Origin: Aulostomus chinensis
Lineage: Eukaryota > Chordata > Actinopteri > Syngnathiformes > Aulostomidae
Direction: 5' to 3'
Length of the DNA stretch: 64,000 nt
NCBI GenBank assembly: GCA_037954235.1
Contig: JBBMOA010000021.1
Coordinates: 8,819,501-8,883,500 of the forward strand
Shown piece after piece: positions 1 through 12,449 of the stretch (position 1 is its first letter; every line of letters starts with the position of its first letter). The notes beneath the pieces were generated by a model. It did not search any database and was not told where the DNA came from. It saw only the letters and a program-made list of their open reading frames with translations. Made by a program: the position numbers and the translations under genes.

Positions 1-180
1 CGTCCCCTCTTGATGTCTTTGGACTGTGGGAGGAAGCTGGAGTACCAGAGAGAACCCACGCAGGACCAGGGAGAACATGGAGACTCCACACAGAAAGATC
101 CCGTGCTGGAGCAGGGACTCGTACCTGGAACAGTCTTGCTGTGAGGCGACAGTGCTGACCACTGCACCACCGTGCCGCCC
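1..180 (-). repeat. tRNA-derived SINE, 5' part, cut by window edge
   Basis: This is the head end of a dispersed element that recurs at 62.7-63.5 kb. Read on the minus strand it starts near 180 with a GGCGGCACGGTGGTGCAGTGG-like tRNA head. That head contains an A-box-like TGGTCAGCAC and a degraded B box (GGTACGAGTCC). The remainder runs off the left edge of the window. The tRNA-like pol III promoter is seen in the sequence; the class (tRNA SINE) is inferred; the family name is not assigned. Confidence 0.7.
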
Positions 181-3100
181 ATATGCCATATAACTGAAAT
201 AATTGTTGGCCCAGTAGGGTCACCCCCTACTGGCTATGAGAAAGAATAACAGTTTAGGGCTCTTCCTCATTGGCTTCCCTTTTTAGTCTCTGTCCATGTC
301 ATGTTTCCAATCTATGAGAGAGACACGCTTCTGATTTGATAAATAGATCTCTTTGGGGTGTCCACTTGTTTGCTTTCGTTTCTTATTTTGGGATCACAAC
401 GTTCCTGCCACTATCACGACGCCTTACACTATTCCAGCTGAATTTGTAGCGTATGTTTGGGACAGGACGCATCTCTGTCAGCACTCCAGCTTTGGGTGGT
501 CTGCTTCTCCCACCATGTCAGACACCCGTGTGACATTCCTCACAGAGGTTACCGGAGGGTGTGTCCTTTCTCATTGATGTTTGGGAAAATTTTAAGAATT
601 TTTATTGTGCTTTGTTGCTCCTTCCTGGTCCTTCCACAATTGGGAGTCATGGAGAGGAATGCACAGATCATGAAAAGGTCAGTTCATCCAAATGAAAACA
701 TTTTCACACTTACCCGTTCAATAACTAACTCTGCAGCGATAGCTCTGGTTTTATTTGTTTTAAAGATATCCACTAGTGTGCTACGAGGCCAATAAAATTG
801 ATCTGCATGGAATTTGTGGTGCTGATTATTATTCCTTTCCTGGAAAATATATCAGATGACAATTATGCAGGGTAATGTCTGTGGGTCTGTCCAAATAGCA
901 AGAAACCTAATTCTATTAAATGGTAATTCAATGAAGAAGCTGATTAATATCCATTACCCGACTACTTTTCTTGTTATTGTAAAAGTCTTATTTATAGAAG
1001 AGAATGGTCTTCGAGGAAAGCGTTGTAAAAACCAGCCCAGTTCAAGTTAGACCTATGTGCTTCTGACCTCAGGTGAAAGGAGCTTCTGCATACAATAAAT
1101 GTCCACAGATATTTATGGAGACATCCAGACTGATGCTATAGTTTTACCAGAGCAGATGTTGTCATTCGTCCTCCTGGCAAAGACGTGTGTTCAGCTCAAT
1201 TGGAAACCCTCGAGGAAAAGAAGAAAAAGCATTATTACACCTAGACCCCAGATTCTTGAAAGTCTTTACGCATCAGATGGGAGTAATTTATATTTTCCTT
1301 CGGAGACTGACACTCACTGGCACTCCGGACCATCCTCCCTTTGTCTTCTTGCCTCCTCGGGCTTTTGGCGCTGTCGGAGGAGCGAGGGCAGGAGGAGCCC
1401 CACTTGGCACGAGGGAAGGATGATTTCCAAGCAGCCTGTCGACTTCACTCCCTAATGCTCTTTTCGCCTGCCCCACTGACTGAGTTTTTAATAAATGATG
1501 AGATGTGGTATAAATAAACCACAAGGCAGCGCAAGTGCCAAAAGGCAGAGAAAGAGAGAGATACAAGGTAACACACAAGAAGTGATAAATAAGTCAACAA
1601 AGACTCATTTGCACAACTTGGTTCTTCTCACTTTAATTGTGCAACGATGCTAAATTGGATTTGAGACTTAGCGAGCGTATAATTACTTCCTGCAACAAAA
1701 TAGCAAAGTTACCACTTTTGGACTTTGCAATATAAATCAAGCAGATTATTATCATTATCAACAGCTAATCTTTTCTCTTTTAGAAATAAGCAATGTCTCA
1801 TAAATCACTGAGTTTACAAAATTTACTGGAAGTGATGAGATTCCAGACACAAACCTTTTTCTTTCTTTTTTTTTTCCAGATTGTTTTGGACTTTTATGCT
1901 TGGCCTCATCTGGACTCATTGTTGTTTTTTTTGAGGGGAAAGTTAGGAAATTATAAGATAATTACTATATCTTCAAACCTGACATCTATTTTCATATCTA
2001 GTATAATAAATGGGACAAAAATGATTGGCATCTGTCCGTTATTGAACAAAAACTCTGTAGCATGTGCTTGTTTTTGCAAACATACAAAGGTCTCGTTCAA
2101 GAAGTTTTACTTTGACATCTCGCATGAAAAATGACAAGTTGCGGGATGACTAGAGAATAAATGTGGCAGGGTTTTTTTCAGAGATATCCAGGGGAAGAGT
2201 TAAGGACAGAAAGCATTCTTTGTGTTATCTAATAGATAAAACACTGTTGGCGCAATTTCAAAGTGTAGCAACAAAATCATCTTTGAAGGACAGCTGTAGC
2301 TAATTTTGTTCTCTGTACTTGTTTGGGATGACAACTGCCAGACAAGCAGAAGAAATCCTACACCAAAGATTTTTATTTTTCCTGAAGTAATACTGTTCCA
2401 AGAGCAGAGTGACCTGCTGCAGATGGAGGAGTACTCACCCTGAAGAAGTGAAACCTAAACAAAAAGGCTGAAGTCTGCACAGTGAGAAAATAGGCACGTA
2501 AAATAAGCCTACTTCGACATTGGGTCATCGATTCATATGTCAAGACAATATTTATCCTGGTGGAGAAATCATAACAACAGTCCTGGCCTCTTTATCTTTG
2601 GTCAGCTGTTGGGAAATCACTGGTATTTTGCAACTGAATATCAGCCTTTGATTCCAAGTCTGTTACTGCCACTTTTGCTCCATTTCAGCTCTGTTGATAA
2701 AGACAAACCTTGTCCTAGATCCTGCAAGAACTCCAACTTGTTTGGAGTGAACTTTAAACGAGGGGAATTTAACAGAGTTTTTGTATGTTTTTTACAGGCC
2801 ACACAATTGTACTGCAGCGATGTTTAGAACGCCTGACTAGTTTTATGCATGAAGGAGGTCAGGCCACCTCCTAATGCAGGTTAAATGGAACATATTAAGT
2901 TAAACAGGGCTGATGTGATTCGGGTCAGTAAACATTACCAGAAGAGGGCTGCTTACACCTCTAATTTGTATGCACACTGTGTGCATGGAGTTACAATGTA
3001 AGGCACAACCGCAGGTGCCCAGGTAGCACAGCGGTCTGTTGCCTCTGGCTGGTTTGGGCGTCCGTACAGGCACAATTGGCTGTCCCTGCAGGGTGTGTGT

Positions 3101-4275
3101 CCTGGCCACTGAAGTAGCACCTCCTCTGGCCCACACACACATACACAGACACATACACACACATGCTACATCCCCTGATGAAACTCCTCACTGTCAGGTG
3201 AGAAGATGTGATTCCAGATGTGAATGAGGAAGCATGCAGTAGTGTAAAGTGTCCCCCAGAGCAGCAAAGGGGGTAGACGAGCGACCTGACAGTCGGACTC
3301 CCATGACTGAAAACTAATAAAGGGAGTAAGCACTGGACAACTGGGCAGAAAAAGGGGAAAAAAGACCCCCCCAAAAATGTATAACAAATGTCCAATATCT
3401 ACCAATTGTTTTAAATATGCGTTTAAATAAAGCATTTTGTGGCCAACCACTATGAATTTTGCAGTATCAAAGACCCAGTACCTAGTTTTGTGTTGCTGTT
3501 GGCATTTTAAATCTGGTTCCTGTGGGTCGCCAACAGGGCCTTCACGTCATCCTAGGGATTATGTTTGACCCCTTTTGAATTTTTTTTATTTTTGTTAAAC
3601 TTAAAAGTGAGGTATAATTTCCTGTAGAAGAGGTCTTTTGACCTTAAATTCCAACAAGTCATATAAAACTTGCAGTAACGAGCTGGGAAGAGGTTCGCTA
3701 AAAGGGTGTAACACCAAATATGGTGATAATATATAATTTATGCCTAATAAACACTCAGACCAGGCAGGGTCATTTTTTACCACGTGAGTAGAAGAAGCAC
3801 AGTGTTGATAGACTTAACATGTGCGGCCCGTTTTGTGGTAATTCTCAGTTTTGAAACAAAGGAAAGGGAGATGATCGTCTCCCTTCCTATCACCAATGGT
3901 TTGACTTGCCCTTCTGGGGGGTTTTCACCCCTAAAATGGGTTAGTTGCATCTTGTATGGGAAGATGGAGCAGATAAATACAGGCGACGACTGCAGTCATT
4001 TGGGAAATGGCCTTTAACATCTGGCTTTAGTCTTTGGTAAAAATGGGCAAGTGCACACATGAGAAAAATGTCCGGGGAAAAAAGCAAAACAAAACATGAA
4101 GCTCGATTGTAACAGATTGGTGCCGCTGACTGGAAAAGGTAGACAAAAGCCAAAGGCAGAGATGAATTGAAATGGACTTTTAAGGCTGCACGGATGCAAA
4201 TTACAATGAATATCAAGATCCAGTATTAGTCAATGAAGCTGGAATGATGAAAGGCAAGGGTGAAAAGCTGAAATG
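181..4275. other. Intergenic, no gene recognised
   Basis: I find no exon with flanking splice sites or a recognisable protein. Open frames here are short and low in complexity. A short CA-rich patch lies at about 3,130-3,165. Part of 600-1,100 and 2,200-2,800 is unique-looking, AT-rich sequence with no assignable role. Confidence 0.6.
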
Positions 4276-4322
4276 GTGTGTGTTTGCGTGTGTGTGTGTG
4301 TGTGTGTGTGTGGGGGGGGGGG
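4276..4322. repeat. (TG)n microsatellite followed by poly-G
   Basis: A run of TG dinucleotides interrupted once by TTTGCG is followed by about eleven consecutive G. Simple-sequence repeat. Confidence 0.95.
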
Positions 4323-4599
4323 TTGAAATGTCCTCCCATTTCTTTAAAGTGATTATTGGGGGTACTTAGCTGCATTCATATTAAAATGATTAAGGTCTCT
4401 TTGAAAACCTAAGAGCTGGTGTGGCTGTCATCGGTGGGAGGCCTGGAATAAAAGCCTCTGGAGGCAAAGAAGATGGAGGCTTAAATACTTTTAATAATAT
4501 CAACTATGAGGCAGGATATTGTCTCCTGGTGCTGCTTTTGCTCACTTTCAGGTAGATTCTGACAATGTTTAAATGAACAAACCAATATAAATGTGGCTT

Positions 4600-5120
4600 T
4601 TTCTCTTCATTACCGCTGCTTGTCTGCTGTCAGACGGATGTTCACTCACTCAAAGCAAACAGGTTCTGTGTGTCCTGACATCCTCCAACCTGTTCATCAT
4701 CTCCTCATCGCACAAAGAGCTATCAAATAAAAGCGCTGAGCAGACACATTAGTCCCGTCACTGTCGGATCTTTGAGGACAAACTGAGCATATTAGCAAAC
4801 ACAGCAGTCAGCGACATTATAAATTGTGTGGCTCACTTTGCAGTGAATGCAACAGAGGAGCAAATATTGATCAATTGATTAGCGTCTGAATGTGACTTTG
4901 CTCGGTTGAATGTTAATGGCAGTGAACAGATGCCTGGAGAGACGCCGGGCCACAAATAAAAGCTCTCTGTTTAGTCTGGATTAAAGGCTGTGTCACACAA
5001 CCAAAGACTAAAGCGAACACGAGACAGGATTGTGACCTCTGGAGGGGCGATTTGACTGGACAGTCTTGTAATGTCAAGGCTTTAAATGAGTCTCATCAAT
5101 CTTAACCCAAAATGTACTGG
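4600..5120. promoter_or_regulatory. Candidate conserved non-coding element
   Basis: This is complex, non-repetitive, moderately AT-rich sequence. It is dense in homeodomain/TALE-like words such as ATTGATCAATTGATTAG near 4,865 and TTAATGGCAG near 4,912, and has no coding frame. The composition is typical of vertebrate developmental enhancers, but this is inference only; alignment to other fish is needed. Confidence 0.28.
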
Positions 5121-8100
5121 CCTTAACCTTTTCAATTAGCATTTAGAGGGAAATTGCATTGCATTTTTTGCATATATCAAATTTATGATGGTGGAAAACA
5201 GCATTGACATTTCACTACTCAGCATGACGGTTGCCCCTTTTTGGCCAAAGGTTTTTGGGACTTCCTTGATGGGAACTAAAAAGGTTCCTCCTCCACATTG
5301 TTGTTGATGATGTTTTTAAGTTGTTTTATTTTCAACAAAATTTGGTAAATACGTCCACTGAGTTTTGAAAAAGCGCAATTCCACTTCCTGCTGGATGCGA
5401 TTCTTTGGACTTTGTTGACAACATGACGCCGGACAGACTGGTTCCACAGAAAAAAAAACTACCCCAACTGGCTACCCTTCAAGCCGGGGTGTAAAATAAT
5501 GCCACAACAACTAAATTTAGTACCTTGTTCCTGAAATAAAGAATGCAGTTCCTCTAAAGGCTTCTGGAGAAGCCATAAACAACGTTTAGGTTGTCTTTGT
5601 ATTTGTTAATACTTCAAGGGGGGGAATAGAAGACTGAGAATCTGTAAATTGCATGAATCCAGGGAGGAAGAATCTGGTGAATCTAGTTGATGCATCATAT
5701 TTTGAAATAAAATCATGTCTAGAGGTAATAACACTGTCCTAAGACATTCCAGTAAGCTCGATGAACTCTCCGGCCAGCTACATACACACATAACCTGCTG
5801 GAATATGATGTTGCTGACAGGGAGGCTACACATTTACCACTCAGTCGCCAGATCACCGACAGCAGCTCAGTGGACAATAAGCAGCCTAAGCTGTGGGAAC
5901 CAGAGTTGTCCTCCCTTCACTCACACTCTCCAGGGGGAGACGGGGACAGTCAATCATTCGTAGCAACTAGGGCATCTTATCCTCGGCTCACCCCGCGCGG
6001 TGGTTGGATGTTGGCTCATCTGGCTTAACATCACAGGAGCCAGAAACACGGGAGGGGTCCTGTCCTCGATTCACACTGGCTGGAGGGAATACTCGGCCAC
6101 TGAGAAATGTTGTCACTACCTTTCACACAGCGTGGAGCTACTAAACAGCTGCTGTCACATTATCTAAGCTGGCCACGCTCATGTGCTCTCTCCTGGCTTG
6201 ATGTTTATATCTGCTTTACTATTCGGGCTATGATGATGTCATGAAATCATCATCACACATTACCATATTTGCAATGGAAATATCACAAATCTTTTTTGGC
6301 ACAAAATACAGATATTTGTTTTATATATATATATATGAATGAATGAATACATCATTACTGCTTCTTCAGTTACTCAGATATGAGGGGGAGTATTGTAATA
6401 AAACAATTATTGCTGAATTGTCATGTCATGATACAAACGTTATTGTAGGCAATGTGATGTCACTAGCCGAGCTGTTCTTTCCCACTCATATCTAAAACCC
6501 ATCTAGATTAGGGAAGTAATTTCTCACCATAGCCATTGTTGAGGCTTCCAGTGCATCACCGCCAGTCATTTCCTTCGAGTTCCCCAACTAGCTGGTGCTA
6601 GCTTATGCTACAGAAAGTCATATTCCTTCAGAATGCTGCAGATCGTACAGTCGCCTTATTTGTTTTTCTTGTTTTCTTCATGTGCTCAGAAATTATTAAT
6701 CCACATCCCCCCAAAAATTATTAATGCCGCAACATTTCTAAGTTAACAGTCTGCAGCCACTATTATGCAACACCACATTTTCAATATCGGCCCACATCGT
6801 TGCAATTTTCTTGTTTCCTCAAGAATACGTTCCCCAAGCGTAGCGGTCCAGTGTTCCGCAACAGAAGCGTAACATGTAAACTCACAACATGTTTGCACTG
6901 AGTGTCATTCTGGTTGTTCCCTTTCTACTCATTCACATAGGAGACTGGTAAGAGCATCAAAGTGGCACAAAGTAAATCAGATCTTGGTGGCGAGTAGCAG
7001 GTCGGCACATTTTGGGTCCAGTGTGGAATGAAAGTGGAAGTCAGGGCAACTTTAAGGTGCCCAGCTATTTCATCTCCATAAAGAGTGACCAATTATTAAG
7101 CAGTGCAAAGTTTGACGGTCTTGCTGCTTCCTGCGTGACAGAGAAAAATCAGAGACGCCCTCACAGGAGCGGCTTGAGAGGGTGGATGGAGTGACCATCA
7201 AAGCTCCATCAGGCTGTTGGTCTTTCCAGCAAAGACATCGGAGTCGCTGTGCATGACTAGTTCAGACTGTTCCATATAACTAAGTGGTAGCCTGAACATG
7301 CCCCCCCGACCTGCTGCATCTCACACACCTCACTGCTGTGAGGTCATTCGTCTTTTCGTCGTTGCCCCTTGCTTCTTTTTACAGCTTTTTTTTTTACGTT
7401 CTGAGATAGAGAGTCCTCACAGAATCTGAAAGTGTAGTTACCCTTTAATCCTTATTTTAACCCTAAACGCCTTTCATCATCATGTGACCCGTGCGAGACT
7501 GCTCCCCGGGCTCATCAATAAATCAGACGCTGGCTTCAGAATTTCAAGACGGCTCTGAGACAGAAAATGAATTTCCAACTAAAATGGAACCATTTGTGCC
7601 TCCACCAGAAATCAATTCATTTTCAGCTTTTCAGTGGAAAAGCAGAAAATGGAATCATGGAAAAAAAAGAAAAAAAAGACAAGAAAAAGGCTCTTAACAT
7701 CTCATCTCTGCTTCTTTTTCCGCAGAGAGCTTCGGCATTGTCTAGAGACGTGCAGAGATCTTCTACCAAGGCTTATTAATTCACTACTCTCATCTCCCCG
7801 AGCCGGCTATCATTACAGCCCTATATATAGAGTCACGCAGGGAATAGTGAGGGATGCACACACACATTAACATTAATGACTTTAGGCTCTGTTCATGAGC
7901 CGTGTGCGCTCACATGCAAAAAAAAAAAAAAAAAAAAGAGCCAAAAAAAAATGAAGCTGTATGTCTTCACACCCCGATGAAATAAACACCCCTTTGTTTA
8001 CAAACAAAAGAAAACTGGTTCCTTTTCGCTAGAGTTTGAACGTGCACCAGGTTAGGCTGAGACTAGAGTCTAATCTGGGTTCTTCAGCTCCCACTGAGTT

Positions 8101-8335
8101 TGCTAATGAACAATCATCAGCAGCTCCCCAGTGGCTCTTGTCGGGGGCCGGTGCGTGGCTACATTCTGAAAGCAGGATTACATGGAGTTGGCCCTTCCTT
8201 GGTAATTCTATCCTGAACTCAGCAGGCGTCTACACACGCCATTACATTTTCCACATTGTGTTAATCAGGATCTAATGTCCAATATTGCAACCACACTCAC
8301 TGGGTTTTGTGCACAGGAGCTTCCTCCCCTCCAGC
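5121..8335. other. Intergenic, no gene recognised
   Basis: Mixed unique sequence with short simple tracts: (TA)n plus GAAT repeats near 6,325-6,350 and poly-A near 7,918-7,937. None of the short open frames resembles a known protein or has paired splice signals. Confidence 0.55.
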
Positions 8336-8339
8336 AACA

Positions 8340-8373
8340 CCCCCCCCCCCCCCACACACACACACACACACCC
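8340..8373. repeat. Poly-C then (CA)n
   Basis: About fourteen C followed by about nine CA units. Simple-sequence repeat. Confidence 0.95.
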
Positions 8374-8485
8374 TTTCCCCTCCTCCTTAAGGCCCCATCC
8401 TGGGTGGCTCAGTAGTGGGGAAGCAGATGGTGCTCGGGGGGTTGTGGGGGCATGCACATATACTCCTGTCCCCCTGCTTGAGCCT

Positions 8486-8552
8486 GGGGGGGGGGGGGGG
8501 GGGGGATCCAGCAGCAGACTGTGACCCCACTCTCTCTCTCTCTCTCTCTCTC
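8486..8552. repeat. Poly-G tract and (CT)n tract
   Basis: About twenty consecutive G at 8,486-8,505 are followed after a short spacer by (TC)11 at 8,531-8,552. Long open frames spanning these tracts on both strands are translation artefacts. Confidence 0.93.
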
Positions 8553-8659
8553 GCACCGCCCTCAGGCCTCAACATGGTCAGCCACGCAGAAACCAAAGAC
8601 AAGGCCAATGCCATTCTCCTCCACAAACACTCTCCCACACACATACATGTGCCCCCCAT

Positions 8660-8660
8660 G

Positions 8661-8698
<38 letters not shown>

Positions 8699-8715
8699 GA
8701 CACACACGCACACGG
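8660..8715. repeat. (CG)n(CA)n microsatellite
   Basis: A CGCGCG start merges into a long CA run, with an interrupted CA tail to about 8,715. Alternating purine-pyrimidine sequence of this kind can form Z-DNA. Confidence 0.93.
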
Positions 8716-9057
8716 ATGGGTCGATTCCCTGCTATCCCCCCCTGTCGAGGATCTATTAAGTGTCTTGCACATCCATGTTGCTTGCACGATACATTAACTG
8801 ACAGCAGGATGAGTGATTTATTTAGGGGGCTTTTCAATTGTCAGAGATAGATGGCGTCAATAGTGGTTTTGTCCTTGCTGATGAATCAGGCCATTCGCTA
8901 CTTTAAACAAATCTATCCTCAGAGCTGTTGTACGAGCGCACCCTCAGAACGGACCCCTGGGACTTTCTCTGTTTAGAAATGGGAGGCTGAAAAATTTGAG
9001 GGAGAAACAGGTGAGAGGAGGGAAATTGTTTTGCAGGCAGAGACTAGAAGCATATTG

Positions 9058-9088
9058 GGGTGTGTGTGTGTGTGTGTGTGTGTGTGTA
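9058..9088. repeat. (GT)n microsatellite
   Basis: About fourteen uninterrupted GT units. Simple-sequence repeat. Confidence 0.95.
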
Positions 9089-9289
9089 CCCTAAGCACTG
9101 CACCGCTCCCCTTCAGTCTCTTTGATATCTTTATGCAAATAAGAGCTGACTGATTTGGGAGCATGGAGAGGATTAATAGCTCTCTCTGTGGATTCAGTGT
9201 AATACAGTAGCGGCGGATTGCGGGTCAGGGCGCTGAGACCCGCGGGCACAGCGGGCATCAGCTGCCACTCTCCAGGTATGACGGCACAA

Positions 9290-9655
9290 CGGATTCTATC
9301 ACTTTTATCACTACTTATATTTACATTGACTAGAAATTATCAAAATTCCTCCATCATTAATCTTTCATTTCCCCTCTTATCATAAACATATGTGCCTCCC
9401 TCTGGAATTAGCTGATAAAATGGCCTGGAAGCATTATATGCATTTGAATAAGCAACCATTTAGAATATTAGGCATGGGAATACTGAAATAACACACAATG
9501 GTAAACAATTAATGAAGTGATAAAGCACCAATTAATCGGTATGAATGAAGGAGGATGAAAAATGGCAGATCACTTGAGGACTAATATCATTTAAGCGTGC
9601 AGGTTGTGATTTAATCTTCATTATTGGAAATGAGACAGTGGGATATTGCAGTGGC
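9290..9655. promoter_or_regulatory. Candidate conserved non-coding element
   Basis: Complex AT-rich block with POU/octamer-like TATATGCATTTGAATAAG near 9,436 and repeated homeodomain words (CAATTAATGAAG, CCAATTAATCGG, near 9,507-9,540). No open frame is convincing. The word content suggests an enhancer-type element; conservation was not tested. Confidence 0.3.
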
Positions 9656-9659
9656 AGCG

Positions 9660-9669
9660 CCTGTGTGTG

Positions 9670-9701
<32 letters not shown>

Positions 9702-9720
9702 CGTGCGCACGCGTGTGTGA
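9660..9720. repeat. (GT)n microsatellite, interrupted
   Basis: GT repeats with one TTTG interruption and a GCGTGCGCACGCG tail. Confidence 0.95.
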
Positions 9721-9875
9721 GAGAGAGTGCTGTGAAATAGGCACAATAGGCTGAGCTTGTGTTTTCCTGGAGGCATACTGCATGCTCTCGTGTCAGTCTC
9801 GCTCACTGCTGGCAATGACCAAATCCATCATGACATGTGGACAACAAAGAGCTACAAGAATGCCCGCCTTGGCGC

Positions 9876-9916
9876 ATGCACACACACACATACATACACA
9901 CGCACACACACACACG
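9876..9916. repeat. (CA)n microsatellite
   Basis: CA units with ATACAT and CG interruptions. Confidence 0.9.
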
Positions 9917-10169
9917 ACACTGCGTCTTAGAAGGCAGCGTTGCAATGCACTATCTCTCCAGAACACAAGCCTATCCCCATGCACGGGGAGCATTACATGT
10001 CACACAACACAGTGAAATCTTTAAGCACCGTATCCAAATGAAAAAAGCCTTGTCAAATAGCTCGACTCCACATGAAATACAGTAAAAATGGTTGATGGTG
10101 CCAGAGAGAGTATGGAACCAGTCAGTGCAGTGAGTATTTTCCCAGATAAAGCTTTCTGGTTTGAAAATT

Positions 10170-10350
10170 GCCAGAGTCCAGTCATCAGTATGTTCCAGGC
10201 AATTCTTTAAATTAGCACAAGATTAGGGAGTGCATGGTGATTAAGCTCATTTGAAGTATTGAGGATCCATCTGGGCATTGGCAAGAGCCACACTTTAATT
10301 AATCTGGTAATGGATGAGAAAAATAAGCACTCTTACGCACATATCAGCAT
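10170..10350. promoter_or_regulatory. Candidate conserved non-coding element
   Basis: Complex sequence with GATTAAGCTCATTTGAAG and TTTAATTAATCTGGTAATGG words, suggestive of homeodomain binding clusters. There is no coding frame. Inference from motif density only. Confidence 0.28.
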
Positions 10351-10397
10351 TTTTCTGAACAGGAGGAAGTAGAGGAGATGAAGGGAGAGGGGCTAAG

Positions 10398-10432
10398 GGG
10401 TGTGTGTGTGTGTGTGTGTGTGGTGGTGGTTG
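10398..10432. repeat. (GT)n and (GGT)n microsatellite
   Basis: About eleven GT units followed by three GGT units. Confidence 0.92.
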
Positions 10433-10959
10433 TGCAGGGGGACTGGCTTTTTAAAGGCAGACAGAGGGAGTGAAATGGAGCACGGTGCCTACAGGGAAAT
10501 TAGCACTGAGTGTAGCCTGATGAATGCACCATTGTATCTATGTTATAATGGGGAAAAATAAGAGATTGTATGTTGTTTTTTTGGTTTTGTTTTGCTTTTT
10601 ATCACCCCTTTGTCCTTATCTGTGAGCTTTTCCTGCAAACAAGGGATATGAGAGGATGTCAGATCATGAACAGAAGGGGCAGCAGCCAGCTCCGCACCAT
10701 CAGCGAGATCTTGGTGCTGCTGTTGTGCAAGACACCTGCACGCCGTGACTGAACTACACCTGACACGCTCGTTTGCTCACTTGTCCACCAGTTTGCTGCA
10801 GTGACACTCGGGTGGACAAGCACACCCTGGTCGAGTCATGCATTGGGGGTTTGTGTGTATCAGTATGCGCCGCAGCAGACGAGAAACACAAGTAACATTT
10901 AGTTACAAAGTCCCTGAACCATGCTGCCGCTTAAATAATTGAACCCTGGGAAAAGCGCC

Positions 10960-11860
10960 CTGGAAGAGGTTAAGAGAGACTGAGTTACAAAAAGGAGCAG
11001 CGGCGTTCGTGCTAGGTGGCCAGGAATCTGCCAGCCTCTCACCCAGGACTGTCCCCGAAGTGGACTTCTTCGCCTAATTAGGCTTACGCCCCTTTAACAT
11101 TTAATAACACCCAGCTGGATCTTCAGTTGAATACTTAATCCAAGTCGATACTGAGGGATTTCACAAAGATTATCAGGATTACGAGACAAAAGGCAGTCCC
11201 TTACTATTTGAATTTCCCCTCAATATTTTTGCAAACGTTTGAATGGCAAAATTTTGTCCCACTTGATAAATAAAAAAATAAATGAACGTGGGAGAAATAT
11301 GTTGAACTTTTTTCTTTTTTCCCTCTATATGCAGCTAAAGAGCAGATGCATGCAGCAGCAGGACGAATCTGTGCCAGTGCCTATCTCTCTAATATACAGA
11401 GCTGTGGGACAGCATCATAAGCAGTAAATGAGAGATCTTCTGAAATCCTCTACTAAAAAGCCTAATCACATATGGAGAGGTCAGTGGACCATCTGTTGAC
11501 TGATTGTTATGTTGGACAGCTTTCACCGTACCTGATTGTCAGCATACTGAAGGCATTTTTGCAGCAATTCTCAACAACACGCAAAAGACGGAAGCTCATA
11601 ACTGGCAGAATTGCAAATAGGGAATCTGATCAGCTGCTCAGAGGTGGTGCGGCTTGTGTGAGGCAGGGGCTTTTAATACAGACTGTCATTCCCCAGTATA
11701 TATTAAGACATGTCACTGTCTATTTACCACCTCTGACATCCCCCACTGGACACGCAGCCCTTGTCGGCTTTGCTCCGAAACCAACTTCACGGCATGAAAA
11801 ACAGATAATGCTAGCGTGGCCTACTTATTTTCCCCCCTGCCTTTCCCTCAGTGTGTAATA
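10960..11860. promoter_or_regulatory. Candidate conserved non-coding block(s)
   Basis: Long stretch free of microsatellites with sequence such as CTAATTAGGCTTACG near 11,075 and GCAAATAGGGAATCTGATC near 11,610. The open frame at 11,472-11,858 matches no protein I recognise and has no splice context, so regulatory sequence is the likelier reading. Low confidence without alignment. Confidence 0.25.
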
Positions 11861-12154
11861 AGTAGTGATGGCATGTCCTCTTAAGGGAGTGTAACTCAGA
11901 ATGTGAGGCCCTGCAGAGGAAGGGTCAGCGAGAGACGAGGACTTACTGCTCCCGTACGAATGCAGAGAGAAATTAAAGGAGGATGATATCATAATACATG
12001 AGGAGGTTGATTGAAGTTTGATGTACTGTCCTGGCAGCTATCACTTTAGTATCTGTGGTTGTATTAGAGAGCGCTGCAAATCAATCACGAAGACAGACTT
12101 ACAGGATATATTGGATTTAAAGGACTGCTGCATCAACGTTGTATTATTTTCATC

Positions 12155-12440
12155 AGCCATCCATCCATCCATCCATCCATTTTCTTTCCATTATCGGGGG
12201 CCGGGTCGCTGGGGCAGCAGCACAAGCAGAGAGACCCAGGCTTCCCTCTCGCGGCTACTTCGTCCAGCTCTTTGCGGGGGTTCCCGAGGCAGTCCCAGGC
12301 CAGCCAAGAGACATGGTGCCCAGCGTGTCCTGGGTCTTCCCCGAGGCCTCCTACTGTTTGGACGTGCCCTGAACACCTCAACAGGGAGGCGTCTGGGAGG
12401 CATCCTGACCAGATGCCCGAACCACCAACAGCAAAAATCA
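12155..12440 (-). mobile_element. 3' end of a LINE (RT-type ORF C-terminus), broken
   Basis: Read on the minus strand, the block encodes a degraded, frame-broken stretch with RGRPRTRW, WLAW, ELDEVA and REREAW-like words. These are typical of the extreme C-terminus of the reverse-transcriptase ORF in fish non-LTR retrotransposons. It ends with a (GGAT)n tail, seen on the plus strand as CCATCCATCCATCC at 12,157-12,180. The copy is severely 5'-truncated. The tail resembles that reported for Rex3/RTE-type elements, but the family assignment is not certain. Confidence 0.65.
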
Positions 12441-12449
12441 GATTAAAAA

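Noticed and set aside
8272..8850. Cluster of overlapping 70-114 residue frames on both strands
   Set aside because: All are artefacts of poly-C, poly-G, CT and CA tracts.
12018..12446. 142-residue plus-strand frame
   Set aside because: It runs through the LINE remnant in the wrong orientation.
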